Shown in pieces: positions 54,072 to 63,001 of a stretch of 64,000 nucleotides of DNA. The position numbers were made by a program, and so were the translations under genes. The notes under the pieces were generated by a model. It had not been told where the DNA came from. It saw only the letters and a list, made by a program, of their open reading frames with translations, and did no database searches. Source of the stretch: Agromyces sp. LHK192 (GTDB lineage Bacteria; Actinomycetota; Actinomycetes; Actinomycetales; Microbacteriaceae); the NCBI RefSeq assembly GCF_004006235.1, contig NZ_CP034753.1:3162001-3226000 (forward strand). Reading direction: 5' to 3'. Position 1 is the first letter of the stretch, and each line of letters begins with the position of its first letter.

Positions 54072-54554
54072 ATGACCGTCTCCGCTTCGATCACCGCCCC
54101 GGCGACGTCCGGCCCCCGCACGCTCCGCTCGCCCGAGGGGCTGCTGCGGGCGAGCGTCGGCCTCGACGCGGTGGGCGGCATCGCACTCGGCACCGCCTTC
54201 ATCGTGCTCGGCAACGGCTTCGCCGCCGAACTCACCATTCCCGCGGGGCTCCTGCTCGCGGCGGGCTGGTTCCTCGTGCCGTTCGGCCTGGCGCTGGGCC
54301 TGCTCGCGACCGAGGCCGTGCTCCGCACCCGGCTCGTCATCGCGCTCGTGGTGTTCAACGTGCTCTGGGTCGCGGCGAGCGTCGCCCTGCTCACCGCGTC
54401 CTGGGCCCCGACGGCACCGCTCGGCGTCGCCCTCGTGGTCGCCCAGGGGGTGCTGATCGCCGGGGTCACGGCGTTCGAGGTCGCCGCCCTGGCCGCGCTG
54501 CACCGTCGCTCGGGCGCTGCGGCTCGACCGGCTCGACCTCGACCGGCTCGGTGA
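54072..54554 (+). CDS. Four-helix integral membrane protein
   Basis: 160 residues from the ATG at 54072. Soluble N-terminus (~28 residues), then four helices (~30-52, ~58-80, ~88-108, ~116-138) and a basic Ala/Arg/Pro tail. No named family recognised. It lies 37 bases before the XRE/MmyB-like regulator on the same strand, so the regulator may control it. Confidence 0.78.
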   Translation: MTVSASITAPATSGPRTLRSPEGLLRASVGLDAVGGIALGTAFIVLGNGFAAELTIPAGLLLAAGWFLVPFGLALGLLATEAVLRTRLVIALVVFNVLWVAASVALLTASWAPTAPLGVALVVAQGVLIAGVTAFEVAALAALHRRSGAAARPARPRPAR

Positions 54555-54591
54555 GCACGGCCGTGGCAGGATCGGGTTCGGGGAGGGCCGG

Positions 54592-55425
54592 ATGCACACG
54601 ATCGAGACCGCGACCGACGTCGGCGGCCTGCTGCGGGAGTGGCGTGAGCACCGTCGGTACAGCCAGTTGGCCCTCTCGTCGGAGACGGGCATCTCGACGA
54701 GGCATCTGAGCTTCGTGGAGACGGGCAAGTCGAATCCGGGCAGGGACCTGCTGCTCCGGCTCGCCGAGCATCTCGACCTGCCGCTGCGGGAGCGAAACCG
54801 GCTGTTGCTCGCGGGCGGCTTCGCCCCCGCGTTCCCGGCCGACGACCTCGACGGCGATCGGAGTCAGGGTGTTCGTGCGCAGCTGCGCCGGTTGCTCGAC
54901 GTGCACGCGCCGTATCCGGCGCTCGTGGTGGATGCCGCGTGGAACGTCGTGGACGCGAACGCGCACGTCGGCATCCTGCTGCAGGGGGTCGACCGGGCGC
55001 TGCTGGCGCCGCCGATGAACGCGCTGCGGGTCACCCTCGACCCGCGCGGCATGGCACCGCACATCGAGAACCTGGAGCAGTGGCGCGAGCACCTGCTCGG
55101 CCGTGCCCGTCGGCAGGCGAGCCTGACGCGCGACGGTCGCCTGCTCGAGGTGCTGCACGAGTACGACGTCCACGAGCACGACGAGCCGGGCGGGCACGAA
55201 CCGGGCACCGCCCCGCACGACGGCGAGATCGCGCTGCCGCTCCGACTGCGGGTCGGCGGCGAGACGCTCAGCTTCCTGTCGACGATCTCGACGTTCGGCA
55301 CACCGCTCGACGTCACGCTCTCGGAGCTCGCGGTCGAGGCGTTCCTTCCCGCGGACGACGCCACGAGACGCGCCCTCGAACGGTTCGAGCCGGTACTGCA
55401 GCCCGACGACGTGCTCGGCGGCTGA
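54592..55425 (+). CDS. XRE-family regulator with MmyB-like ligand-binding domain
   Basis: 277 residues. HTH at ~9-70 (LLREWREHRRYSQLALSSETGISTRHLSFVETGKSNPGRD in outline), followed by the MmyB-type sensing domain (~95-270; PYPALVVDAAWNVVDANA, LSFLSTISTFGTPLDVTL). This family often binds lipids or fatty-acyl ligands and controls short-chain dehydrogenase or membrane genes. No such gene is adjacent except the membrane protein upstream. Confidence 0.92.
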   Translation: MHTIETATDVGGLLREWREHRRYSQLALSSETGISTRHLSFVETGKSNPGRDLLLRLAEHLDLPLRERNRLLLAGGFAPAFPADDLDGDRSQGVRAQLRRLLDVHAPYPALVVDAAWNVVDANAHVGILLQGVDRALLAPPMNALRVTLDPRGMAPHIENLEQWREHLLGRARRQASLTRDGRLLEVLHEYDVHEHDEPGGHEPGTAPHDGEIALPLRLRVGGETLSFLSTISTFGTPLDVTLSELAVEAFLPADDATRRALERFEPVLQPDDVLGG

Positions 55426-55431
55426 CTCCGC

Positions 55432-55517
55432 GGGTCTCGATACGCTCCGCTACCCGACCACCGACGGCGAGCTGCCCCGGCGGTCGAGTAGGGAGCGCAG
55501 CGACCGTATCGAGACCC
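55432..55517. repeat. Interspersed repeat, copy cluster 2 (inverted pair)
   Basis: Two copies in opposite orientation (55432-55472 and 55480-55517) form a long imperfect palindrome between the convergent XRE and hpt genes. It probably also serves as a terminator. Confidence 0.87.
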
Positions 55518-55523
55518 GCGGGG

Positions 55524-56075
<552 letters not shown>

Positions 56076-56129
56076 TCCTGCTCCTGTCGTGCTCGTCCAG
56101 CGGATGCCACGAGCCTACGCGGAAGCCCC

Positions 56130-56232
56130 GGTGGTCGAGTAGCGAAGCGCCCGGTGGTCGAGTAGCGAAGCGTATCGAGACCCGCCCCACTCCGCGTGTC
56201 GATACGGCGCTGTGCGCCTACTCGACGACCGG
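56130..56232. repeat. Interspersed repeat, copy cluster 3
   Basis: Two direct copies (56130 and 56153) and one inverted copy (~56196-56232) between the hpt start and the tilS stop. The inverted pair can form a hairpin that would end tilS transcription. Confidence 0.87.
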
Positions 56233-56235
56233 CGC

Positions 56236-57267
56236 TCAGTGGTCGTGCGGCAGGATCTCGGTCGCGCCCGTCGCCGAGAAGACGACGTGACGCCCGGTGC
56301 GGGTGGCGCGCCCGCCGCCGGGCAGGTCGACCGGTCCCTGCCCATGCCAGTCGGTGACGAGCCGGGCGACCTCGAGGGTCTGCACCCGGCTCAGCGAGAC
56401 GCCGAACTCGCTCGCGACGACGTGCCGGATGATGCGCTGCCGCAGCGCCGCGGGGTTCGCGGCGAGCCACGGCGCCGACACCGCGATGCCGGCCTCGGCG
56501 GGCTCGCAGACCTCCTCGATGAACTCCTCGATCTGCGCGTCGAAGGCCGCCTCGTCTTCGCGAAGCTGTTCGGCGGTGCGGGCGAGCGCCTCGGCGATGC
56601 CCGGGCCGAGTTCGCGCTCGAGCACGGGCAGCACCATCTCGCGGACGCGCACGCGCGCGTAGGAGGCATCCGTGTTGTGCGGGTCGTCCCACGGTTCGAG
56701 TCCGGCATCGAGGCAGGCCTGTCGTGTCGTCTCGCGACGGATGCCGAGCAGCGGCCGCGCGTACCGACCGGTGCGGGCAGCCATGCCCGACAGGCTCGCG
56801 CCGCCCGAGCCGCGGGCGAGGCCGAGCAGCACGGTTTCGGCCTGGTCGTCGAGGGTGTGACCGAGCAGCACGATCTCGGCGCGGGTCTCGAGCGCGGCCG
56901 CGTCGAGCGCCGCGTACCTGGCTCGGCGAGCGGATGCCTCGGGCCCGCCCTCGCCGTCCACCTGGACCCGGCGCACGAGCACGGGATCGAGGCCGAGCGC
57001 GCGGGCCTCGTCGGCCGCACGCGCGGCGACCACCGCGGAGGCATCCTGCAGTCCGTGGTCGACGATCACCGCACCGGCCTCGAGCCCTGAGCGCGGCGCC
57101 TCGAACGCGGTCGCCGCGGCGAGCGCGAGCGAGTCGGCGCCGCCCGACAGGGCGACCAGCACGCGTCCCGACTCGGGCAGCACGGCACGCACCGCACGTC
57201 GCACGTCGGCGATCGGCGGGGTCAGGCGGGGGCGGCGAGAGGCATCCGTCTGGTCTTCGGAGGGCAT
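56236..57267 (-). CDS. tilS: tRNA(Ile)-lysidine synthase
   Basis: 343 residues from the ATG at 57267 (a TTG directly before is unlikely). N-type ATP pyrophosphatase P-loop SGGADS (41-46), [26 protein letters not shown]. It modifies C34 of tRNA-Ile(CAU) so that it reads AUA. Length is that of short actinobacterial TilS without a full C-terminal domain. Divergent from ppa. Confidence 0.96.
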   Translation of the reverse strand: MPSEDQTDASRRPRLTPPIADVRRAVRAVLPESGRVLVALSGGADSLALAAATAFEAPRSGLEAGAVIVDHGLQDASAVVAARAADEARALGLDPVLVRRVQVDGEGGPEASARRARYAALDAAALETRAEIVLLGHTLDDQAETVLLGLARGSGGASLSGMAARTGRYARPLLGIRRETTRQACLDAGLEPWDDPHNTDASYARVRVREMVLPVLERELGPGIAEALARTAEQLREDEAAFDAQIEEFIEEVCEPAEAGIAVSAPWLAANPAALRQRIIRHVVASEFGVSLSRVQTLEVARLVTDWHGQGPVDLPGGGRATRTGRHVVFSATGATEILPHDH

Positions 57268-57339
57268 CAAGTAACCTTATTGCGCCGTTCGCGCGCCCGA
57301 CCGGGGCGGCCGGCGAGACTTCCACCGACAGGAGTGCAC

Positions 57340-57825
57340 ATGGGCGAGTACAACGCCGTCATCGAGATCCCCAAGGGGAGCCGCAACAAGTACGAGGTCG
57401 ACCACGAGACGGGTCGCATCTTCCTCGACCGCGTGCTCTACACGAGCTTCGTGTACCCGACCGACTACGGCTTCTTCGAGAACACCTTGGGCGACGACGG
57501 CGACCCGCTGGACGTGCTCGTGCTGCTCGAGTACCCCGTCTTCCCCGGCGTCGGCCTCAAGGTGCGCCCGGTCGGCGTGTTCCACATGACCGACGACGGC
57601 GGCGGCGACGCCAAGGTGATCGCGGTGCTCGCGGGCGACCCGCGCTGGAACCACATCCAGGACGTCGACGACATCCCCGAGTACACGCGCAAGGAGATCG
57701 AGCACTTCTTCGAGCACTACAAGGACCTCGAGCCCGGCAAGTGGGTCAAGACCGAGGGCTGGGCGAACGCGGCCGAGGCCGAGGCGCTGATCCAGAAGGC
57801 GATCGAGGCCTACCCCGGTCACTGA
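57340..57825 (+). CDS. ppa: Inorganic pyrophosphatase (family I)
   Basis: 161 residues preceded by GGAG. Metal-binding motif [11 protein letters not shown] (~56-66) plus conserved [11 protein letters not shown] and [13 protein letters not shown]. Cytosolic hydrolysis of pyrophosphate to phosphate. Single-gene unit with a strong terminator. Confidence 0.98.
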   Translation: MGEYNAVIEIPKGSRNKYEVDHETGRIFLDRVLYTSFVYPTDYGFFENTLGDDGDPLDVLVLLEYPVFPGVGLKVRPVGVFHMTDDGGGDAKVIAVLAGDPRWNHIQDVDDIPEYTRKEIEHFFEHYKDLEPGKWVKTEGWANAAEAEALIQKAIEAYPGH

Positions 57826-57841
57826 TCGACGCACGATTCAT

Positions 57842-57876
57842 CGAACGAGCGGATGCCTCAGGCATCCGCTCGTTCG
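57842..57876 (+). terminator. ppa terminator
   Basis: Perfect 16-bp stem with a 3-base loop, 16 bases after the ppa stop, followed by a short T-containing stretch. Confidence 0.8.
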
Positions 57877-57896
57877 CGTTTCGGGGCGCTGCACCC

Positions 57897-58032
57897 GGTG
57901 GTCGAGTAGCGAAGCGCCGAACCCGGTGGTCGAGTAGCGAAGCGTATCGAGACCCGGCCGTCCCCGCGTCTCGATACGGCGCTGCGCGCCTACTCGACGA
58001 CCGGTGGTCGAGTAGCGAAGCGTATCGAGACC
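57897..58032. repeat. Interspersed repeat, copy cluster 4 (four copies)
   Basis: Direct copies at 57897, 57919 and 58002 and an inverted copy at ~57966-58003, between the convergent ppa and NlpC/P60 genes. The best preserved copy has GGTGGTCGAG, TAGCGAAGCG and TATCGAGACC in succession. Confidence 0.88.
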
Positions 58033-58038
58033 GCGTGC

Positions 58039-59343
58039 TCAGCCGGCGGGGCGGGCCGCGGCGGCCGGCGATCCCCAGATGAAGTACTCGCGGACGGGCA
58101 CGCCCTCGCGGGGCGCCTCGAGGATGCGTCCGCCGCCGAGGTAGATCGCGACGTGGTAGTAGTCGCCCCCGCCGCCCCAGAACAGCAGGTCGCCGCGTTG
58201 GATCTGCGACAGCGGCACCGCCTTGCCCTGCGCGGCGAGCGTGCGGTACTGGTTCGTGGCCGAGTGCGTGCCGACGTAGATGCCGGCGTTCGCGTACGAC
58301 ACCTTCGTGAGGCCTGAGCAGTCCCAGACGTCGGGGCCGGCACCGCCGAGCACGTAGCGTTCGCCGAGCTGCTGGCTCGCGAACCAGATCGCGGTCTCGA
58401 CGGCGCTGGAGTTCGGCGGGCCGACGACCGGGCCGCCGCCTCCACCGCCGGAGCCGCCGCCCGAGCTCCCGCCTCCGCCGCCGTTGCCTGGTGGCGGCCG
58501 GTTCGCCGCTTCCGCTGCGGCTGCGGCTGCCGCCGCCTCGGCCGCTGCCGCTGCAGCGGCGGCCGCCTCCTGGCGTTCGATCTCGATGCCCTCCGCGCGC
58601 TGGCGTTCGAGGTCGGCCGTCGTGCCCTGCAGGCTCGCGAGCTGCGCATAGAGCTCGCCCGACCTCGTCTCGGCCTCGGCGACCGCGGCGCTCGCGGCGT
58701 CGGCGGCCTCGCGGGCCTCGTCGGCCTGCTGCTCGGCGCGCTTCGCGAGGCGTTCCCGTTCGGCGGTCGCCGTCTGCGCCTGCTCGCGTAGGGACTGCGC
58801 GCTGTTGCGGTCGGCCAACGCCTGCTCGTACACCGTCTGCGAACGCTGCCCGAGCTGCGACGCGAGGCCGAGCTGGTCGAGCAGGCCGTCGGCGTCGCCC
58901 GAGAACGCGAGCTCGGCCGAGAGGTCTTGACCGGCGGTCTTCGCGAGGTGCGCGGCGAGGAGCCCGGCCCGCATGCGCGATATCTCGGCGACCGCCTCAG
59001 CCTCGTCGGCCTCGGCGCCGAGTTCGCGCTCGCGCTCGGCGGCGGCATCCCGTTTCACGATGGTGGTGCGGTACGCCTCGTCGGCGATCATCGACGCCTC
59101 GATCGCGGCATCCGCTGCGCTGCGCAGGCCCGCGAGCAACTCGTTCAGCCGGTCGATCTCGGCCTGCTTGGTGTGCTCGTTCGCCTTGGCCTGCTCGATC
59201 TCCTCCCAGGTGGGATAGTCGGGCGCGGCGAACGCCGGGCCGCCCGCAGCGGCCGCGGTGACCGTGACGGCGCCGATGGCGACCGCCGAGAACACGGTCG
59301 CGGGCTTCACCCGCGACACCGGTCTCGTGCGGTGCTCAGCCAA
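58039..59343 (-). CDS. NlpC/P60 cell-wall hydrolase (RipA-like)
   Basis: 434 residues. A TTG start at 59343 gives an 8-base overlap with the upstream gene (TTGGCTGA); a GTG at 59319 is possible. Signal peptide (~1-40), a conserved YPTWEEIEQAKAN segment, long coiled coil (~45-265), Gly/Ser linker (~280-305), then the NlpC/P60 endopeptidase (~315-425) with catalytic Cys in WDCSGL and His in YYHVAIYLGG. It cleaves peptidoglycan stems, probably at cell division. Paralogous N-terminus to the M23 protein upstream. Confidence 0.92.
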   Translation of the reverse strand: MAEHRTRPVSRVKPATVFSAVAIGAVTVTAAAAGGPAFAAPDYPTWEEIEQAKANEHTKQAEIDRLNELLAGLRSAADAAIEASMIADEAYRTTIVKRDAAAERERELGAEADEAEAVAEISRMRAGLLAAHLAKTAGQDLSAELAFSGDADGLLDQLGLASQLGQRSQTVYEQALADRNSAQSLREQAQTATAERERLAKRAEQQADEAREAADAASAAVAEAETRSGELYAQLASLQGTTADLERQRAEGIEIERQEAAAAAAAAAEAAAAAAAAEAANRPPPGNGGGGGSSGGGSGGGGGGPVVGPPNSSAVETAIWFASQQLGERYVLGGAGPDVWDCSGLTKVSYANAGIYVGTHSATNQYRTLAAQGKAVPLSQIQRGDLLFWGGGGDYYHVAIYLGGGRILEAPREGVPVREYFIWGSPAAAARPAG

Positions 59344-60739
59344 GGCCCACGCCCCGCTCCGCCATGAACGGGCCGGGGTTGATGCGGGTACCGCCGTGCC
59401 AGACCTCGAAGTGCAGGTGGCATCCGGTCGACGCGCCCGTCGTGCCGCTTCGCGCGATCAGCTGACCCGCCTCGACCCACGCGCCCGTGCCGACGAGCAG
59501 CCCGCCGTCGCGGATGTGCGCGTAGCCCGTCGAGATGTCGCCGCCGTGGTTGACCTTGATGTAGTTGCCGTAGCTGCCGCTCCAGCCCGAGATCACGACG
59601 ACGCCGCTGTTGGCCGCATAGATCGGGGCGTCGCATCCGGTGCCGAGGTCGTAGGCGTAGTGGAAGGAACCGGAGCAGTATCCGCCGCCGCACAGCGAAC
59701 TGCGAGCGCCGTAGCCGCTCGTGATGCGACCGTACGCGGGCTTCGCCCAGCCGGAGCTGGCGACCGTGCCGGCCGCCGCACCGTTACCGGCGCGCAGGGC
59801 AGCCTCGAGTGCCTCGCGGCGCTTGCGCTCCTCCTCCTTGCGGATGCGCTCGCCCTCCTCGTACGCGGCGGTGGTCTTGGCCTCGACGTCGCGGAGGAAT
59901 GCGAGCTGCGCCTCGAGCTCGACCTTCTTCGCCTCGGACTCGGCGAGCGCCGCCTCGGCCGCGGCCTGCGCCTCCTGCGCGGCGACCAGCGCCTCCTCGG
60001 CCGCGATGCGGAGCTTCTCGCGCTCGCCCTGCGCCACCTTCGCCTGCTCGCCGAGCGAGGCCGCGGTGTTCGCCTGCTCCTGCGCCTTCTCGTAGATCGC
60101 GGAGGTGCGCTCGACCATCTTGTCCATGCTGCCGAGCTTCGCGAGCAGCGCGTCGGTCGACTGCGCGTCGCCAGCATCGAACATGAGCGACATCGAGACG
60201 TCGCTCGACCCCGTGCGGAACAGCTGCGCCGCGACCTGGCCGGCGTTGGTCTTCGCGGTCGCCGCCTCGGCGGCGGAGGCATCCGCTTGCCGCTGGATCT
60301 CGTCGGCACGCCGCACCGCATCGTCGTAGCGGTCCTGCGCCTCGAGCATCTCGACCATGCGGCGCTCGGCCTCGGCGCGCGTCGCCTCGACGTTCGCCTC
60401 GAGCTGCGCGATGAGCCCGACGATCTGGGTGACCGCGGCGGCTCCCGCGGCGGTGTTCGCCTTCGCCGCCTGCAGTTCGTCCCAGGTGGGATACGTCGCC
60501 GCCGTCGCGGCGCCGGGCTGGGCGATCGAGAGACTCAGCGCGAACGTGGCCGACAGGAGGGCGGCGATCGCCCGGTTGCGGCGGGCGCCGCGGAGGATGC
60601 GCGGGCCGCCTCGGCGGGCGCCGCGTTCGTCGGCGCCGGCGCGACGGATGCTGCGCAGGATGCTTCCGCGGGGCGCGACCGAGCGCTCGCTGAGGCGTCG
60701 GCGGCTCGTGTCCGGCCGGCGTGCAGTGGTTCGGTCCAT
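59336..60739 (-). CDS. M23-family peptidoglycan endopeptidase with coiled coil
   Basis: 467 residues. Arg-rich N-terminus and signal sequence (~55-80), YPTWDELQAAKAN segment, coiled coil (~85-310), then a LytM/M23 domain with HYAYDLGTG and HLHFEVWHGG zinc motifs. Its layout (coiled coil + M23) is that of EnvC/NlpD-type or PcsB-like partners. It overlaps the NlpC/P60 gene, so both probably act together in septal wall splitting. Confidence 0.92.
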   Translation of the reverse strand: MDRTTARRPDTSRRRLSERSVAPRGSILRSIRRAGADERGARRGGPRILRGARRNRAIAALLSATFALSLSIAQPGAATAATYPTWDELQAAKANTAAGAAAVTQIVGLIAQLEANVEATRAEAERRMVEMLEAQDRYDDAVRRADEIQRQADASAAEAATAKTNAGQVAAQLFRTGSSDVSMSLMFDAGDAQSTDALLAKLGSMDKMVERTSAIYEKAQEQANTAASLGEQAKVAQGEREKLRIAAEEALVAAQEAQAAAEAALAESEAKKVELEAQLAFLRDVEAKTTAAYEEGERIRKEEERKRREALEAALRAGNGAAAGTVASSGWAKPAYGRITSGYGARSSLCGGGYCSGSFHYAYDLGTGCDAPIYAANSGVVVISGWSGSYGNYIKVNHGGDISTGYAHIRDGGLLVGTGAWVEAGQLIARSGTTGASTGCHLHFEVWHGGTRINPGPFMAERGVGLG

Positions 60740-61000
60740 GGTTCCCCGTCCACGCAGGGAGGTCCCCGCGCCGTCGCTCGCGTGCAGGCGGTCCTTGTCA
60801 CCCTAGGCACGCGATCGCGCACGATCGGGGATTCCGCCTCCGCGTGGCGGAACCTCGGTGGCTGCGGCTCGAGGCGGGCTCGGGGGTGGCTCGGCGCGCC
60901 CTCGACGCGCCCGGGACGATGGCGCGGCGGCCTCGTTTTGGATTCTCGCCCGGAAGCACGTATGCTCTTCTCTCGGTGGTTGTGCCAGTCACAAACCCCC

Positions 61001-61073
61001 GGCCCCATCGTTTAGCGGCCTAGGACACCGCCCTTTCACGGCGGCAGCACGGGTTCGAATCCCGTTGGGGTCA
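61001..61073 (+). tRNA. tRNA-Glu (anticodon TTC)
   Basis: Acceptor GGCCCCA pairs with TGGGGTC (one G-T), anticodon stem-loop CCGCCCTTTCACGGCGG, T-loop TTCGAAT with ACGGG/CCCGT stem. No CCA encoded. Confidence 0.96.
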
Positions 61074-61106
61074 CGCTCGAACGAGTGGGTATAATTCAAT
61101 AATCAT

Positions 61107-61180
61107 GGCCCTGTAGCGCAGTTGGTTAGCGTGCCGCCCTGTCACGGCGGAGGTCGCGGGTTCAAGTCCCGTCAGGGTCG
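61107..61180 (+). tRNA. tRNA-Asp (anticodon GTC)
   Basis: Acceptor GGCCCTG pairs with CAGGGTC, anticodon loop CTGTCAC, T-loop TTCAAGT. No CCA encoded. 33 bases after tRNA-Glu. Confidence 0.97.
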
Positions 61181-61191
61181 CTCAAGGCGAC

Positions 61192-61216
61192 AAGCCCTTT
61201 CGAGAGAAGGGGCTTT
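61192..61216 (+). terminator. Terminator after tRNA-Asp
   Basis: 10-bp stem (one G-T pair) with GAGA loop followed by a T-rich stretch, 11 bases after tRNA-Asp. Confidence 0.7.
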
Positions 61217-61269
61217 CTCCTTATATCGCGGTAGTTGTTCCGGACGCAGTCCACGAACGGATGCCCCGA

Positions 61270-61342
61270 GGCTCTGTAGCTCAGTTGGTAGAGCGTTCGA
61301 CTGAAAATCGAAAGGTCACCGGATCGATGCCGGTCGGAGCCA
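61270..61342 (+). tRNA. tRNA-Phe (anticodon GAA)
   Basis: Acceptor GGCTCTG pairs with CGGAGCC, anticodon loop ACTGAAAAT, T-stem ACCGG/CCGGT. The T-loop reads ATCGATG, with A where T54 is expected. The 3' end borders an integrase gene, so this is the probable integration target. Confidence 0.95.
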
Positions 61343-61347
61343 CAGTC

Positions 61348-61375
61348 AAAACCCCCGGTTTACCGGGGGTTTTTT
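61348..61375 (+). terminator. Intrinsic terminator after tRNA-Phe
   Basis: Textbook Rho-independent terminator: AAAACCCCCGG stem with TTTA loop and a run of six T. The only clear one with a T run in this window. Confidence 0.93.
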
Positions 61376-61379
61376 CGTG

Positions 61380-62666
61380 TCAGCGGGTCATTCCGCGAGA
61401 CCGCCGGTGAGGCTGTGCCATTAATGTGCCATTAATGGTTCGCCTGGTTCGGCGTTGTGCCATTCCTGGTTCTGGATGGGCTGGCTTGGCTTCGTGCTGA
61501 GTGCCGGTCTTGGCTCTGCTCGCATCGGTGCTTTCGTCGGCTCGCTTGAGCGCATCGTTGAGTGCTGCGCCGGCTCGGAGCGCGACGCCCTCGCGAGCAC
61601 GCGAGTAGCGCTCGGTGACCTGCAGGCTCGAGTGGCCGAGGGTCGCCTGCACGTCGGGCGCGGTGGCGCCGGCGTCGAACAGGATCGTCGCGAACGTGTG
61701 CCGCAGATCGTGGATGCGCAGGTCGGGCCGGCCGATCGCCTCGCGCAGTTCTTCCCAGTTCACCGCGCGGCGCGCGTTGTGATTCGTGAGGCGACCGCCG
61801 TCGGGTCCGTCGAAGAGCAGGTCGCTCCCCCGCTTGCCGCGCGCCGCAGCCTCGGCGTACGGACGCAGCGCGTCGATCAGCGGGACATCCCGTGACTTGT
61901 GACTCTTGGGCGATTGCTCGATGAGCTCGCCGCGCATGCCCGGACTCAGCGAGCGGCTGACGCGGATGACGGCGCGCCCGAAGTCGACGTCGCCGACGCG
62001 CAGCGCGGTCGCTTCGCCCGCGCGCATCCCCGTGTAGACGAGGGCGGCGAAGTACCGGCGGTAGACGCCGTCGGGAATGAGGCCGAGCAGCGTGGCGATC
62101 TGCTCGAGCGTGAGCGCCCGCGACACCGGCGAAATCGACTCGCGCATGCTCGGCCGCTTCACCTCGCGGGCCGGGTTGTAGTCGATGAACCGCGACCGAC
62201 GCGCGCCGTCGAGGAGGCGTGAGAGCACCGCGAGCGCATCGTTCTTGGCGGATGCCCCACCCGACCACGCGACCATCGCCGACTCGATCATCGGCGAGGT
62301 GATCTCATCGAGCCGGTGCCGGCCGAGGCTCGGCTTCACGCGGAGCCGCCAGGCGACGCCGTAGCTGCGGGCCGTCGCCGGGCGAATGGAGGACTCGATC
62401 GCCGGCCAGTACTTGTCGTACCACTGGTCGAGCGTCATCGAGCCGTTCGGGTTACGACCGGCGACCATCTTGGCGAGTTCGCGCTTGGCCTCGGCGAGGG
62501 TGAGGAACGTGCGGGAGCGTTCGGCGGCACCGCCATCGACGCTCGGACCGACGACGCGGATCTGGTAGCGCTGGCGGTCGGCGCGCCAGCGGATGCCCTC
62601 GGGCAGCGGCCGTCCCGTGCGCGGATCAACCCGCGACGGGGTGTCCTTGGTCGGCCGCCCGGCCAT
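61380..62666 (-). CDS. Tyrosine recombinase/integrase
   Basis: 428 residues. N-terminal AP2-like/SAM-like core-binding region (~55-165) and catalytic domain with Arg in YTGMRAGEATALRVGD (~210), HDLRH (His-x-x-Arg, ~318-322), GHSSLQVTERY (His and the nucleophile Tyr, ~343-353). A ~65-residue Arg/Ala-rich tail follows. It inserts the element, most likely at the adjacent tRNA-Phe. Overlaps the excisionase-like gene by one base (TGATG). Confidence 0.95.
   Translation of the reverse strand: MAGRPTKDTPSRVDPRTGRPLPEGIRWRADRQRYQIRVVGPSVDGGAAERSRTFLTLAEAKRELAKMVAGRNPNGSMTLDQWYDKYWPAIESSIRPATARSYGVAWRLRVKPSLGRHRLDEITSPMIESAMVAWSGGASAKNDALAVLSRLLDGARRSRFIDYNPAREVKRPSMRESISPVSRALTLEQIATLLGLIPDGVYRRYFAALVYTGMRAGEATALRVGDVDFGRAVIRVSRSLSPGMRGELIEQSPKSHKSRDVPLIDALRPYAEAAARGKRGSDLLFDGPDGGRLTNHNARRAVNWEELREAIGRPDLRIHDLRHTFATILFDAGATAPDVQATLGHSSLQVTERYSRAREGVALRAGAALNDALKRADESTDASRAKTGTQHEAKPAHPEPGMAQRRTRRTINGTLMAQPHRRSRGMTR
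61414..61464. repeat. TGTGCCATTAA repeats near the att side of the integrase gene
   Basis: Tandem 11-base copies at 61414-61424 and 61425-61435, and a third TGTGCCATT at 61456-61464, in the 3' end of the integrase gene, ~75-120 bases from the tRNA. Could be integrase arm-type binding sites. Confidence 0.5.
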
Positions 62667-62863
62667 CAGTGTTCCGTTCCACCCCGCGCGAGCAGCTCGT
62701 CGATCGTGTCGGCGCTCCAGAGCAGGTGCTTGCCCATGCGCGCGTCGGGCTCGGGGATGAGCCCGTCATGCCGCAGCTTGTCGAAGCTCGAGACGGGGAT
62801 GCGACACCGCTCAGCGGCCTCGACTCGGCTCAGATACTCGACCCTCCACGCGGTGTCGGCCAT
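62666..62863 (-). CDS. Excisionase-like MerR/HTH protein
   Basis: 65 residues from the ATG at 62863 (GGGGGAG upstream). A single winged-helix of the excisionase/AlpA type: VEAAERCRIPVSSFDKLRHDGLIPEP then LLWSADTIDELLA in outline. Sits directly upstream of the integrase gene in one transcript, so a recombination-directionality factor is likely; it may also act as a regulator. Confidence 0.85.
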   Translation of the reverse strand: MADTAWRVEYLSRVEAAERCRIPVSSFDKLRHDGLIPEPDARMGKHLLWSADTIDELLARGGTEH

Positions 62864-62980
62864 GACGCTCCCCCTCGACTCATCGGCCGCCGGCTGGCAT
62901 CTCGTGCATGCCGACCCACGCGCGGCTATTTGCAAGTACCTGAGATTATCACCGCACATGGGTTTCGGCAAGTATCTGAG
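62829..62980. promoter_or_regulatory. Three AGTAYCTGAG sites around the divergent xis/cargo promoters
   Basis: GCAAGTACCTGAG at 62932-62944 and GCAAGTATCTGAG at 62968-62980 (direct, 36 bases apart), and an inverted AGTATCTGAG at 62829-62838 inside the excisionase gene. The sites flank the divergent start codons, in locally AT-richer DNA. Likely binding sites of an element-encoded regulator or of the excisionase. Confidence 0.55.
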
Positions 62981-63001
62981 TTGTGTGGCTAGACTCGTGC
63001 C

